Below are positions 31,730 through 40,728 of a DNA stretch of 64,000 nucleotides, one piece after another (position 1 is the stretch's first letter; each line of letters starts with the position of its first letter). Under the pieces are notes generated by a model. The model saw nothing but the letters and a program-made list of their open reading frames with translations, did no database searches and was not told the origin of the DNA. A program made the translations under genes and the position numbers. Where the stretch lies: NCBI RefSeq assembly GCF_008247605.1, contig NZ_CP043420.1, positions 2,666,001-2,730,000 of the forward strand, written 5' to 3'. Origin of the DNA: Kushneria phosphatilytica (lineage in GTDB: Bacteria; Pseudomonadota; Gammaproteobacteria; Pseudomonadales; Halomonadaceae).

Positions 31730-32578
31730 CTACTGTGTCTTGCCGCCAGTCGAGGGACGAGCAAACACCTGATCAAACAGGTTCAGCATGACCTGCCATG
31801 ACGCGGCATCGGCTGCCGGGTTGTAGGCCAGCGGCAGATCGAACTGCGACGCTTTGGCATCGACATAGGGGTTGGTGAAGGCGTGTTTGGCATGCGGATA
31901 CTGAATGACCGTGACACTGGTATCGACCTTTTTGAAGGCATCGACCAGTGACTGCAGAGCTTCCGGCTTGACCATCTGGTCATCCTGCCCGTTCTGGATC
32001 AGCACGCGGCCATCAAAGTGCTTTGGCGTTTCCACCACCTGCGCCGGGCTGCCATGGAAGCTGACCACGGCATCAAATGGCATACCGGCCAGTGCTGCGT
32101 TGAGCACTACTGCACCACCAAAGCAATAGCCAATGGCCGCCAGACGGTCGGGGTCAACGCCGTCCTGGGACTTGAGCGTGGCCATGGCCACCTCGAGATT
32201 GCGCTCCGCGGCGGGCCAGTCCTGCATCACATTCGATGAAAATGTACCGGCATCCTCCGGATGAGTGGCGGTGCGTCCCTCGCCATACATATCCACGGCA
32301 AAGGCAACGTAGCCCAATGCGGCCAGCTTTTGCGCCCGCTGGCGAATATAATCGGTCTGTCCCCACCATTCGTGTACGATCAGTACACCGGGACGCTTGC
32401 CCTGCGCACTGACATCCCGGGCCAGGTAACCGTTGTACTGGTGATTATCAACGGTATAGGTCACCTGCTGTCCCTGCACATCCGGCCCGATGTCACCGGG
32501 CATGCCCTGTCCCTGTTCGGCACCATAGGTACTGACGCTTGCCATCAGCATGCCGAAGCCGAAAACCATGGCTCTCAT
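31730..32578 (-). CDS. Exported dienelactone hydrolase family protein
   Basis: A 282-residue alpha/beta hydrolase with a signal peptide (cleavage near residue 20, STYGA). The catalytic triad of the dienelactone hydrolase family is visible: nucleophile Cys152 in GYCFGG, Asp200 in QNGQDDQMV and His232 in PHAKHAFTNP. The segment VLIVHEWWG near residue 66 provides the usual oxyanion-hole region. A periplasmic location makes chlorocatechol degradation unlikely, and the real substrate is unknown, probably an ester or lactone. GGGAGG lies about five bases before the ATG at 32578. It is transcribed alone, converging on pncB. Confidence 0.88.
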   Translation of the reverse strand: MRAMVFGFGMLMASVSTYGAEQGQGMPGDIGPDVQGQQVTYTVDNHQYNGYLARDVSAQGKRPGVLIVHEWWGQTDYIRQRAQKLAALGYVAFAVDMYGEGRTATHPEDAGTFSSNVMQDWPAAERNLEVAMATLKSQDGVDPDRLAAIGYCFGGAVVLNAALAGMPFDAVVSFHGSPAQVVETPKHFDGRVLIQNGQDDQMVKPEALQSLVDAFKKVDTSVTVIQYPHAKHAFTNPYVDAKASQFDLPLAYNPAADAASWQVMLNLFDQVFARPSTGGKTQ

Positions 32579-32732
32579 GATTCCTCCCGTCCCTTGCAAA
32601 TGGTCACCGGGACCATTGATGGATACCAGAGACAGTATAACGGGCGGAAAGCAGGCTTAAAGTCCGGGAAAGGCGTTAATTGAGGGTGCAGCTACCTTGC
32701 GCAGCCGCAGAAAGCATAATCGGGTGGTCGAT

Positions 32733-33044
32733 TCAGGCCAGTCGACGCTGTTCGGTCATCGCGACAGGCGCTTCTACCACGGGGCTCTCGGCGGGTGACT
32801 CATCGGTCCGGGCCTTCAGTTCCTGACGACGGCATGCCTCAACCAGATCACGCAGCTGATCGCAGGTCACGATAATCCGTTCGGCACGGCGCTGGCCCTG
32901 CCAGACAATATCCACGACCGGATGGTCACGCGTCTGATCGATACCGACGATCCTGCCTGTCCGATCGCGACGCCCATCTCGCAGGGTCGAACCAATCAGG
33001 AGGTGAACTCCCTGAACACACTCTTTATTCGTCATTTTCTGCAT
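32733..33044 (-). CDS. Small hypothetical protein, 103 aa
   Basis: The ATG at 33044 has GAGG eight bases upstream; the longer frame starts only at a TTG. The product contains a compact beta-rich segment (VHLLIGSTLRDGRRDRTGRIVGIDQTR, then VVDIVWQGQRRAERIIVTCDQLRDLVE) that could form a small barrel, followed by an acidic, proline-containing tail (DESPAESPVVEAPV). I do not recognise the family. The gene is flanked by about 150 and 200 bases of non-coding DNA and is probably a single-gene unit. Confidence 0.5.
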   Translation of the reverse strand: MQKMTNKECVQGVHLLIGSTLRDGRRDRTGRIVGIDQTRDHPVVDIVWQGQRRAERIIVTCDQLRDLVEACRRQELKARTDESPAESPVVEAPVAMTEQRRLA

Positions 33045-33245
33045 GAGCCGAGCCTCGATGGCCACCGCACCGGAATGAATGATCGGCAACCCTGAAATAG
33101 CAGGCAGTGAACTACCGTCAATGGATCACGGAGCGCAGTGTAACACCGCTACAACAACCATAACAGGCCCCGAGCTGTCAATCATTTTGTCGCCGATTGG
33201 CAACACCACGAAAACAGCCGAGGCCTGCGAGCCCGGTGGAGGCAG

Positions 33246-34760
33246 TTATTCGCCGCGCGGGAAACGCTGCGATTCTTCCAGCACGTTAAGATCCATGTGA
33301 TTGCGCATATAGCGCTCCGAAGCCACCTGTAGCGGCTGATGATCCCAGGGGAAATAGGCGCCATTACGCAACGCCTCATAGACGATCAGGCGGCGAGCCT
33401 GACTCTCGCGCACGTCGGCATCGAAGCGCGCCATATCCCAGCGATCCATCATCTGACGGGCAAACTCGGTCAGGATGGCATGGTGGTCAGGATCCTCGGC
33501 CAGATTGTGCTTCTCGTCGGGATCCTCCTCCAGATTGAACAGCTGGGGAGGATCGATCTCACAATGGTTGAACTTCCACTTGCCCTGCCGAATCGTCACC
33601 AGCGGCGCATAGCTGCCCTCGGCGGCATACTCCATGTAGACCGGGGCCTCGCGCTTTTCACCATGTGCCAGCGGTAACAGCGACTGGCCATCGGTCCAGG
33701 GTTCGATTTCACCCAGATCGATGCCTACCAGATCGGCCAGGGTGGCATTGACATCGATCGAGGAGACCGGTGTATCCACCCGTTTTGGTTCAAGGCCCGG
33801 CGCACTGATCATCAGCGGTACGCGAGAAGACCCTTCGAACGGACTCATCTTGAACCATAATCCGCGCTCACCGAGCATATCGCCATGATCGGAGACGAAC
33901 AGCACAATGGTGTTGTCCTTCATACGGGTACGCTCGAGCACATCCAGGATGCCGCCGATCTTGTCATCAATGTAGGAGAGGTTGGCAAAATACCCCTGTC
34001 GCGCCCGACGTACATTTTCCGGCTGAATATCGAATTTGGTGTAATCGTTCGCTTCATAGAGGCGCTGGGAGTGCGGATCCTGCTGCGCGTAGGGCACGGC
34101 ACCCAGTTTCGGCTCAAGATGCTCGCAGTCATTGTACAGATCCCAGAATTGCCGCCGGGCCACATAGGGATCATGGGGGTGGGTAAAACTGACACACAGC
34201 GCCCAGGGTCGTTCATCGTGACCACGCGACAGATCAAACAGCTTCTGCTCGGCGTGAAAGGCCACCTCATCATCATATTCCATCTGGTTACTGATCTCGG
34301 CCACGCCTGCGCCGGTCACCGACCCCAGGTTGTGATACCACCAGTCGATACGTTCACCGGGGCGCCGATAATCCGGCGTCCAGCCAAAGTCGGGTGGATA
34401 GACATCGGTGGTCAGGCGGGACTCGAAGCCATGCAGCTGATCAGGCCCGACAAAATGCATCTTGCCGGAAAGGCAGGTGGCATACCCGGCGCGACGCAGA
34501 TGGTGCGCCCAGGTCGGCACACTGGAAGGAAATTCGGCGGCATTGTCATAGACACCGGTACGCGAGGGAAGCTGACCGGACATGAAAGCCGCACGTCCGG
34601 GGGCACAGAGATAACTGGGCGTGTAGGCATTCCTGAAGCGCACCGACCGCTCTGCCAGAGCCTTGAGATGAGGCATATGCAGAAAATCGGCCGGGCCATC
34701 CTCGAACAGCGTACCGTTCACCTGATCGGCCATCAGTACCAGAATATTGGGTTGTGTCAT
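33246..34760 (-). CDS. betC: Choline-sulfatase
   Basis: BetC hydrolyses choline-O-sulfate to choline and sulfate, feeding glycine betaine synthesis and sulfur supply. The 504-residue protein is a type I sulfatase. It has metal ligand Asp12 in LVLMADQ and the formylglycine signature C-x-P-x-R at Cys52-Arg56 (LCAPGRAAFMSG). It also has SDHGDMLGERGLWFKMSPFEGSSRVP with further metal and substrate ligands. The C-terminal RYMRNHMDLNVLEESQRFPRGE resembles the choline-sulfatase-specific tail. There is no signal peptide, so it is cytoplasmic. GGGGGAG precedes the ATG. No betA, betB or choline transporter is adjacent. Confidence 0.93.
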   Translation of the reverse strand: MTQPNILVLMADQVNGTLFEDGPADFLHMPHLKALAERSVRFRNAYTPSYLCAPGRAAFMSGQLPSRTGVYDNAAEFPSSVPTWAHHLRRAGYATCLSGKMHFVGPDQLHGFESRLTTDVYPPDFGWTPDYRRPGERIDWWYHNLGSVTGAGVAEISNQMEYDDEVAFHAEQKLFDLSRGHDERPWALCVSFTHPHDPYVARRQFWDLYNDCEHLEPKLGAVPYAQQDPHSQRLYEANDYTKFDIQPENVRRARQGYFANLSYIDDKIGGILDVLERTRMKDNTIVLFVSDHGDMLGERGLWFKMSPFEGSSRVPLMISAPGLEPKRVDTPVSSIDVNATLADLVGIDLGEIEPWTDGQSLLPLAHGEKREAPVYMEYAAEGSYAPLVTIRQGKWKFNHCEIDPPQLFNLEEDPDEKHNLAEDPDHHAILTEFARQMMDRWDMARFDADVRESQARRLIVYEALRNGAYFPWDHQPLQVASERYMRNHMDLNVLEESQRFPRGE

Positions 34761-34845
34761 GCCGGCTCCCCCGCCTGTTGATTGTTGGTGAACTCAGTGT
34801 AGTCAGATTGGGGGGTCAGAGCGGTCGGCGACAAACGATATCTCC

Positions 34846-34889
34846 GGTGGCTCAGCCCCAGCAGTGCTGGGGCATGAACGAACGCCACC
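34846..34889. repeat. Nested hairpin after the haloacid dehalogenase gene
   Basis: An inner stem GCCCCAG/CTGGGGC (34855-34861 and 34867-34873) is nested inside an outer pair GGTGGC/GCCACC (34846-34851 and 34884-34889). It begins two bases beyond the end of the minus-strand dehalogenase gene and before betC. There is no T run on either strand, so it is not a classical intrinsic terminator. It may stabilise the mRNA end or limit read-through. Confidence 0.4.
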
Positions 34890-34890
34890 G

Positions 34891-35574
34891 CTAAACGCCG
34901 GGTTTCTCCAGCATCTTTGGCAACTCGCTCAGCGAATCAATGCGGAAATTCGGCTCCAGTGCCGAATCCTCGATCAATGCAGTGGGATCGCGCTGCACCC
35001 AGGCCGCATTGAGGCCGACATGACGAGCCCCCTGCACATCCCAGTTATTGCTGGAGATCAGCCAAAGGCGATCGTGTGCGGCCTGCATCCGGCGGGCGAG
35101 ATGGTGATAGACCGCTGGATCGGGCTTGAAGCGCTTGACCTCATCGACGCTGACCAGGTCGTCGAAATGGTCGAGTAACCCGGCATTACCGAGCACGGTG
35201 CGCATCGCGTCATGGCTGCCATTGGAGAAGGCTACCCGCCGGTAGCCCTGTTGGCGCAGCTCGACCAGCGCACCGGCAACTTCGTCAAAGGCTGGCAGAC
35301 GCGCATAGGCGGCCATCCATGCCTCACGAGTTGATTCATCAATCTCCGGGGCATGCGCTGCCAGTGCCACATCCAGACCATGACGAGTGCAGACGCTGAA
35401 ATCGTCGTACCGCCCCATCAGCCCCCGTCTGAAGGAGAGCTGCAACTGACTCGCTCGCCAGGCCGCTGCTACCGTTTCGGCCCGTTCGCCCAGCTGAGGT
35501 CGCAGCTCATCGGCAAGTGCATAGGGATCAATCAGGGTGCCATAGACATCAAAGGCAAGTGTGGTCTCGGACAT
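34891..35574 (-). CDS. Haloacid dehalogenase type II family hydrolase
   Basis: A 227-residue HAD hydrolase. The nucleophile is Asp9 in LAFDVYGTLID. Motif II is FSNGSHDAM, motif III includes KRFKPDPAVYHHLARR and motif IV is SSNNWDVQGA. The FDVYGTL and SSNNWD signatures are those of L-2-haloacid dehalogenases, which turn L-2-haloacids into D-2-hydroxyacids with release of halide. The ATG at 35574 has GGAGGG five bases upstream, and the longer frame upstream is not supported. The neighbours do not reveal a pathway, so the physiological substrate may differ. Confidence 0.88.
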   Translation of the reverse strand: MSETTLAFDVYGTLIDPYALADELRPQLGERAETVAAAWRASQLQLSFRRGLMGRYDDFSVCTRHGLDVALAAHAPEIDESTREAWMAAYARLPAFDEVAGALVELRQQGYRRVAFSNGSHDAMRTVLGNAGLLDHFDDLVSVDEVKRFKPDPAVYHHLARRMQAAHDRLWLISSNNWDVQGARHVGLNAAWVQRDPTALIEDSALEPNFRIDSLSELPKMLEKPGV

Positions 35575-35647
35575 GAAAGCCCTCCATTGCATGGGAAATC
35601 CGACTTCAGCGTAGAAGAATGATGATTTGGCCGGGCCCATGGAACAC

Positions 35648-35678
35648 AAAGGGCGCCTCCCCAGCGGGAGACGCCCTT
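35648..35678 (-). terminator. Terminator downstream of gap
   Basis: On the minus strand, AAGGGCGTCTCCCGCTGGGG pairs with the following GAGGCGCCCTTT: stem segments GGGCG/CGCCC and CTCCC/GGGAG around a short loop, with one mismatch. A TTT run follows. It lies 26 bases after the gap stop codon and before the promoter of the dehalogenase gene. Confidence 0.75.
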
Positions 35679-35703
35679 CGGCTACCGAATGAATCGGCGT
35701 GCC

Positions 35704-36708
35704 TTACTTCATGGTTTTCGACATTGCCAGGGCTGTATCCAGCATACGATTGGAAAAGCCCCACTCATTGTCATACCAGGCCAGCACCTTGACGAGCTTG
35801 CCGGAGACACGCGTGTGGTTGCTGTCGAAGATCGACGAGTGCGCATTGTGGTTGAAATCAATCGAAACCAGCGGCTTCTCGTTGACATCCATGACCGGCG
35901 ACTTCTGTGCCGCCTCGGTGACCAGCCGATTGATTTCTTCCTTCGAGGTCTCACGACCTGCGGTGAAGGTCAGATCCACCACCGAGACGTTGAGCACCGG
36001 CACACGGATGGCAAAACCATCAAGCTTGCCGGTCAGATCCGGCAGCACTTTTGCCACGGCAGAAGCCGCACCGGTTTTCGTCGGAATCATTGACTGGGTA
36101 GCACTGCGCGCCCGGAACGGATCCTTGTGATAGACGTCAGCCAGGTTCTGGTCGTTGGTGTAGGCGTGTACCGTGGTCATCAGACCGGTCTCGATCCCGA
36201 CACCTTCATGCAGCGCCTTGGCCAGCGGCGCCAGGCAATTGGTGGTGCAGGAGCCGTTGGACACCACGGTATGGTCACTGGTGAGATCCTGCTCGTTGAC
36301 GCCATATACGATGGTGGCATCGGCATCGCCACTGGGTGCAGAAATCAATACCCGGCCGGCACCTGCCTCGATGTGTTTGGCAGCACCTTCACGCGAGGTA
36401 AAGATACCGGTGCACTCCATGACCAGATCAACGTTCAGCTCTTTCCAGGGCAACTGAGCCGGATCCTTTTCGGCCAGGATACGGATCCTGTCACCATCGA
36501 CACTCAGACTGTCGTTGTCATGGCTGACGGGAAAATTGAAGTGCCCGTGTGTGCTGTCATGTTCCAGCAGATGCGCATTGAGGGCCGGATCGCCCAGATC
36601 ATTGATGGCCACCACTTCCATGCGATCGCGATAGCCGTTTTCGTAGAGAGCACGGAAGGTATTCCGACCGATGCGGCCGAAACCGTTGATGGCAACACGT
36701 AAGGTCAT
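35704..36708 (-). CDS. gap: Glyceraldehyde-3-phosphate dehydrogenase
   Basis: This enzyme oxidatively phosphorylates glyceraldehyde-3-phosphate, the C3 product of the Entner-Doudoroff aldolase. The 334-residue protein begins [19 protein letters not shown] (Rossmann glycine motif). It has catalytic Cys154 in [12 protein letters not shown], a His in [10 protein letters not shown], and substrate-site segments [23 protein letters not shown] and [12 protein letters not shown]. The ATG at 36708 has GGAGG eight bases upstream. Transcribed alone and divergent from glk across 500 bases, it has a HexR-like operator about 98 bases upstream of its start, which fits co-regulation with zwf-pgl-eda. Confidence 0.97.
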   Translation of the reverse strand: MTLRVAINGFGRIGRNTFRALYENGYRDRMEVVAINDLGDPALNAHLLEHDSTHGHFNFPVSHDNDSLSVDGDRIRILAEKDPAQLPWKELNVDLVMECTGIFTSREGAAKHIEAGAGRVLISAPSGDADATIVYGVNEQDLTSDHTVVSNGSCTTNCLAPLAKALHEGVGIETGLMTTVHAYTNDQNLADVYHKDPFRARSATQSMIPTKTGAASAVAKVLPDLTGKLDGFAIRVPVLNVSVVDLTFTAGRETSKEEINRLVTEAAQKSPVMDVNEKPLVSIDFNHNAHSSIFDSNHTRVSGKLVKVLAWYDNEWGFSNRMLDTALAMSKTMK

Positions 36709-37208
36709 TGCTGTTTCCTCCTGCGACTGGATGGAAAAGGACATGTTCGGGAGTCATCCCGGGTCTGTCGGAAAACCGGTTCTGCCAATGACATGGGGAC
36801 GATGATGGAAGATTACTACATCCTGGACGTCGATACCGGCCGAATCCAGGGGTCGTACCGATAATTAACGCGCCCACCCCTGAGACAGCCGCTTCGGCCG
36901 ACGGTTTCCTCCTGCTGCAGACCCCCTTCGAACCCTGTTGCCCCAGTCTGGTCGTTTCGCGGCCACCTCGCCAGTCCCGAACGCCCGTTCCCATATCGTG
37001 ACGCCCGGCAACCTTCTCCGCTAAAGTATGCATGATATCGACCATGCGCCGACCTGCGTGGTCTGCAACACGGCCCCTTTGCCCGTTTCGGGTCCCGGTA
37101 ATCAACGAGGCACAGCGCCTGCCATTCGGCACGCTATGCTCATGGCCCGTTCGCTGCGGCCCGTCGCGCACTCAGTACAAGCATGACCAACGTCAGGAGA
37201 TCAACCCA
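36709..37208. other. Intergenic region between divergent gap and glk
   Basis: Five hundred bases with no convincing gene on either strand; open frames here are extensions of gap or glk with no ribosome binding site. The region must contain promoters for gap (leftwards) and glk (rightwards). The one feature recognised is a HexR-like palindrome at 36806-36820. No matching element was found close to glk. Confidence 0.5.
36806..36820 (-). promoter_or_regulatory. Candidate HexR operator upstream of gap
   Basis: The minus strand reads TGTAGTAATCTTCCA. Against the gammaproteobacterial HexR consensus TGTARTWWWAYTACA as I remember it, the first half and the central A/T triplet match fully and the second half matches four of six. 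It lies 98 bases upstream of the gap start codon. The hexR gene is in the same region at 43186. Confidence 0.5.
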
Positions 37209-38168
37209 ATGACACGACCCGCTCTGGTCGGCGATATCGGTGGCACCAATGCCCGTTTCGCGCTGGTGACACCCGGAGAATTCGACCTGCACGACATCGA
37301 GACCCTGCCGTGCGCCGATTTCTCCAATCTCGACGAAGCGGTCCGCGCCTACCTCGACAAGGTTGGTAGCAAGGCACCCAAAGAAGCCTGCCTGGCTTTC
37401 GCCTGCCCGGTGCATGAAGATGAAGTGAAAATGACCAACAACCCCTGGCATTTTCGCAAGTCGACCATGAAAAAGACGCTCGGTCTGAACAATTTCAAGG
37501 CCATCAACGACTTTACCGCCATGGCGCTGGGCTTGCCGCATATTGCCGAAGACGATCTGGTCAAGATTGGTGAAGGCGGCAGCGAAGCCGGACGCGCCCG
37601 ACTGGTCATCGGCCCCGGTACCGGCCTTGGTCTCGCTGGCCTTGCGCCCAGTCAGCGTTTCTGGATCCCCCTTTCCGCCGAGGGTGGGCATGCCAGCTTT
37701 GCGCCGACCGACGACACCGAGATTCACCTGCTCAAATGGTTTCAAAAGCGTTATGGTCGCGTTTCGATCGAGCGCATGCTTTGCGGTCAGGGACTGCTCG
37801 ACACCTATCAGGCGCTATGCGAATTCGAGGACGAAAAGGCCGTGCTGGAGACCCCTTCAGCCGTCTCCGAAGCGGCCGGTCAGGGCGATAAAAACGCTCA
37901 TCGTGCCATCATGCGATTTTGCAAGATGCTGGGCGATGTGACCGGCGATGTGACCCTGACCCTGGGCGCTCGCGGCGGCGTCTACCTCTGCGGCGGCATT
38001 CTGCCCAAGAATCTTGAATTCCTGCAGCACAGCGATTTCCGCAAGGCCTTTACCAACAAGGGACGCATGGAGCACTACAATGCTTCCATCGCCACCTGGG
38101 TGGTGACTGCCGAATGGACCGGTCTGCTGGGGGCCGCCGAGGCCCTGCACAACGAGGAGGTATCATGA
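37209..38168 (+). CDS. glk: Glucokinase
   Basis: Glk phosphorylates glucose to glucose-6-phosphate with ATP, feeding zwf. The 319-residue protein is of the proteobacterial Glk family rather than ROK. It has LVGDIGGTNARFALV at the N-terminus (phosphate-binding loop), catalytic Asp101 in AINDFTAMALG, VIGPGTGLGLAGL for ATP and SAEGGHASFAPTDDTEIHLL typical of the family. The ATG at 37209 has AGGAG nine bases upstream. It overlaps the following mutarotase gene by 4 bases, so the two are coupled. Glucose freed by MalQ or trehalose breakdown, or taken up by the symporter, would be its substrate. Confidence 0.95.
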   Translation: MTRPALVGDIGGTNARFALVTPGEFDLHDIETLPCADFSNLDEAVRAYLDKVGSKAPKEACLAFACPVHEDEVKMTNNPWHFRKSTMKKTLGLNNFKAINDFTAMALGLPHIAEDDLVKIGEGGSEAGRARLVIGPGTGLGLAGLAPSQRFWIPLSAEGGHASFAPTDDTEIHLLKWFQKRYGRVSIERMLCGQGLLDTYQALCEFEDEKAVLETPSAVSEAAGQGDKNAHRAIMRFCKMLGDVTGDVTLTLGARGGVYLCGGILPKNLEFLQHSDFRKAFTNKGRMEHYNASIATWVVTAEWTGLLGAAEALHNEEVS

Positions 38169-39022
38169 TCCCCGAAGCTCTGCGTCAGGCGCTCGATGAA
38201 ACCCGTGGTCGCCGTGATGCCCGTTGGGCCGATCGCAGCGTCCTGCTGATCAACGAGTCATGGGGAGAGCTGGCCCTCTCACGCCATGGGGGCCATCTGC
38301 TGCATTTTGCACCGCGAGACCAGCGCGATTGGCTATGGACCGGTTCCATACCCAAGGCGCCACCTGGTGCCATTCGCGGCGGCATTCCGTTGTGCTGGCC
38401 CTGGTTCGGGGATCCGGAAGACGGTCAGGGGCCGGCACACGGCACTGCCCGTACCGCCGAGTGGCAGATCGAAGCGGTGGATGACGCCGAGGATGGTGTC
38501 GAAATACATCTCTTCCCCGAACAGCGCCTCGATGAGCAACTCTCACCACGTCTGGTGATTCACGCCAATGCACGCCGACTGGCGCTGGAACTGATGACCG
38601 AGCATGATGGTGAAACACCGACGCGTCTGACCCAGGCATTGCACAGTTATTTTGATGTTGCCGATACGTATGCCTGTCGCGTCGAAGGGCTATCGGGAGC
38701 GCGCTATATCGATAAGCTCGATGGTTTCACCGAGCATGACCAGGTGGGAGAACTCGGGATTCGTGGCGCACTCGATCGCATCTACCATTCCAGCCGCCCG
38801 CTGGTGCTCGATGACGGTCAAAGGCGCCTGCGTATCGCGAAAAATGGCAGCGACTCCAGCGTAGTCTGGCATCCGGGAACGCCGCCGCCCGGTGATGTCG
38901 CTGCCGAGGAGCTTGATCGCTTTTTGTGTGTCGAAGCCGCCTGCACACACCTCGATCCTGTCTGGCTGGCACCGGGTGCCCAGCACCGCCTCTCCCTGCA
39001 TGTCTCCCTGGCTGACGAGTGA
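38165..39022 (+). CDS. D-hexose-6-phosphate mutarotase
   Basis: A 285-residue aldose-1-epimerase-like protein of the YeaD type that interconverts alpha and beta anomers of glucose-6-phosphate. Typical segments are SRHGGHLLHFAPRDQRDWLWTG, GAIRGGIPLCWPWFGDPE, GPAHGTARTAEWQI, TQALHSYFDVADTYACRVEGL and the ending FLCVEAACTHLDPVWLAPG. The conserved histidines of the family are seen in PAHGTAR and QALHSYF. GAGGAGG precedes the ATG. It is coupled to glk by a 4-base overlap and lies before the aldo/keto reductase. It would supply the beta anomer needed by Zwf. Confidence 0.93.
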   Translation: MIPEALRQALDETRGRRDARWADRSVLLINESWGELALSRHGGHLLHFAPRDQRDWLWTGSIPKAPPGAIRGGIPLCWPWFGDPEDGQGPAHGTARTAEWQIEAVDDAEDGVEIHLFPEQRLDEQLSPRLVIHANARRLALELMTEHDGETPTRLTQALHSYFDVADTYACRVEGLSGARYIDKLDGFTEHDQVGELGIRGALDRIYHSSRPLVLDDGQRRLRIAKNGSDSSVVWHPGTPPPGDVAAEELDRFLCVEAACTHLDPVWLAPGAQHRLSLHVSLADE

Positions 39023-39029
39023 GTGCGCC

Positions 39030-39911
39030 ATGAGTGTGTTTGATGCGCCCCTGATCATGGGCATGAGAAATCTGCCCGGCAATGACCGGCTCAACTCGCC
39101 CCGCCATCTTGCTGACTGGATCGAGGCTCGTCTCGACGAGGGCCTTTGCTGGTTCGATCATGCCGATATCTATGGCGCCACTCGCGGTGGTGATCGTGCA
39201 GGGGAACGCCTGTTTGGTGAGGCACTTGCCCAGCGTCCGGCGCTGGCCTCTCGGGTGCGCATCATCACCAAGATCGGTATCGTGCCGGCGCATATCGATG
39301 ATTCCCCGTGGCAGGTCAAACACTACGCAACCGATCCCCCCTATCTCGAATACTCGATCGATGCCGCCCTGAAACGACTCAACGTTGACCATATCGACCT
39401 GCTGCTGCTGCATCGTCCCGATCCGCTGAGCGATATCGATGCCGTTGCCGCAACGCTCGACGGCGCCATTGAGGATGGACGTCTTGGTAACGTGGGCGTG
39501 GCCAATCACATGCCGGCCCAGTGGCGTCGTTTGCAAGCCGCTCTGCGTCACCCGCTGGCTGGCCATCAGATCGAACTATCGATTGCCCGTTCACAGCTGC
39601 TGTTCGATGGCCTGTGGGATGCCATGCGCCTCGATAACCTGCCTGGCATGGCCTGGTCGCCACTATGTGGTGGTCGCCTGTTCGAAAATCAGCTCGGTCA
39701 TCTGCTCGGTCAAATGGCCAACGATTACGGCGCTACGCCGGCTGGTGTGGCCCTTGCCTGGCTCCGACGCATTCCGCATGGCCCTGTCCCGGTCGTGGGC
39801 ACACTACGACCTTCGCGACTGCGTGCCATGCATGACGATGCCGGACTGGAGCTGACGCGTACCGAGTGGTTTGCCCTGCTGGAAGCCGCCCGCGCCTGTC
39901 GGGTGCCCTGA
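39030..39911 (+). CDS. ydhF: Aldo/keto reductase, YdhF-like
   Basis: A 293-residue NADPH-dependent aldo/keto reductase. The catalytic tetrad is visible: Asp43 and Tyr48 in WFDHADIYGA, Lys81 in IITKIGI and His128 in LLLLHRPDPL. The overall run LIMGMRNL, HADIYGA, ATDPPYLEYSIDAALKRLNVDHIDLLLLHRPDP and MAWSPLCGGRLF matches E. coli YdhF as I remember it. The physiological substrate of YdhF is unknown. It starts eight bases after the mutarotase stop, so it is the third gene of the glk unit. A sugar- or methylglyoxal-related role is inference from context only. Confidence 0.88.
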   Translation: MSVFDAPLIMGMRNLPGNDRLNSPRHLADWIEARLDEGLCWFDHADIYGATRGGDRAGERLFGEALAQRPALASRVRIITKIGIVPAHIDDSPWQVKHYATDPPYLEYSIDAALKRLNVDHIDLLLLHRPDPLSDIDAVAATLDGAIEDGRLGNVGVANHMPAQWRRLQAALRHPLAGHQIELSIARSQLLFDGLWDAMRLDNLPGMAWSPLCGGRLFENQLGHLLGQMANDYGATPAGVALAWLRRIPHGPVPVVGTLRPSRLRAMHDDAGLELTRTEWFALLEAARACRVP

Positions 39912-39941
39912 CGCCCTCCTGCCCTGCCCGGGCCTGAAGCC

Positions 39942-39968
39942 AAAAAAAGCCCATCCGACAGGATGGGC
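39942..39968 (-). terminator. Strong terminator of the zwf-pgl-eda operon
   Basis: GCCCATCC and GGATGGGC form a perfect 8 bp stem with a 4-base loop, followed on the minus strand by seven T. It lies about 70 bases after the eda stop. On the plus strand the hairpin follows ydhF but lacks a T run, so it mainly terminates the minus-strand operon. Confidence 0.88.
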
Positions 39969-40035
39969 AAAGTCAACAGCCTGGGCTGTCGAGAGAGAGA
40001 GGGCGATCGTCACCGAATGACGACCGTCGACGGGT

Positions 40036-40698
40036 TCAGCCGCCGATATCTCGCATGGTTTCTTCGGCCAGCGCACGAATGGCGCCCCAGTCCGCACGCT
40101 CGATCAGTTCGGCGGGCATGACCCATGAACCACCTACACACATCACGTTGCGCAACTTCAGATAATTGGCCGCATTATCCGGTGTAATCCCACCAGTGGG
40201 ACAGAACTGTGCATCCCGCAGTGGTCCTGCGAATGCCTTGAGGGCGGCTACGCCACCACAGGCTTCAGCCGGAAAGAACTTGAAGCGTCGATAGCCATAC
40301 TGCCAGCCGGTCAGCGCCTCGGTCATGGTGGCAATGCCGGGAAGCAGAGGTACCGGACTACGCGTACCGTATTCATAGAGCTGCTCGGTGGTGCCCGGCG
40401 TAACCACGAAATCGACCCCGGCCTCTTCAGCCTGACGGTACTGCCCGAGCGTAATGACAGTACCGGCGCCGATGCTGGCCTCCGGCAGGGCATCACGCAG
40501 GCGATGCAGGGCCTGCAGGGCGCAGTCGGTCCGCAGGGTGACTTCGAGCGTGGTCAGCCCGCCTTCATAAAGCGCCCGACACAGGGGTACGGCGTCTTCC
40601 AGATTGTGAATGGTCAGCACCGGAATCAGCGGCACCCGATAGCAGATGCTATCGATCTCACTGGTTCGCGTGGCCGGCAGTTGTCTATCCGTGGTCAT
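40036..40698 (-). CDS. eda: KDPG aldolase
   Basis: Eda cleaves 2-keto-3-deoxy-6-phosphogluconate to pyruvate and glyceraldehyde-3-phosphate, the last step of the Entner-Doudoroff pathway. The 220-residue protein has the proton-relay Glu52 in TTLEVTLRT, GAGTVITLGQYRQAEEAGVDFVVTPG, and the Schiff-base Lys140 in RRFKFFPAE, followed by CPTGGITPDNAANYL for the phosphate. AAGGAGG lies six bases before the ATG. It is the last gene of the zwf-pgl-eda operon, 30 bases after pgl, and is followed by a strong terminator. The partner gene edd is not in the window. Confidence 0.97.
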   Translation of the reverse strand: MTTDRQLPATRTSEIDSICYRVPLIPVLTIHNLEDAVPLCRALYEGGLTTLEVTLRTDCALQALHRLRDALPEASIGAGTVITLGQYRQAEEAGVDFVVTPGTTEQLYEYGTRSPVPLLPGIATMTEALTGWQYGYRRFKFFPAEACGGVAALKAFAGPLRDAQFCPTGGITPDNAANYLKLRNVMCVGGSWVMPAELIERADWGAIRALAEETMRDIGG

Positions 40699-40728
40699 TG
40701 GCAGCCTCCTTACGCCCGGGGATTTCCC

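Noticed and set aside
33885..34781. 298-codon plus-strand open frame
   Set aside because: It is opposite betC, which has a complete sulfatase signature. There is no independent support.
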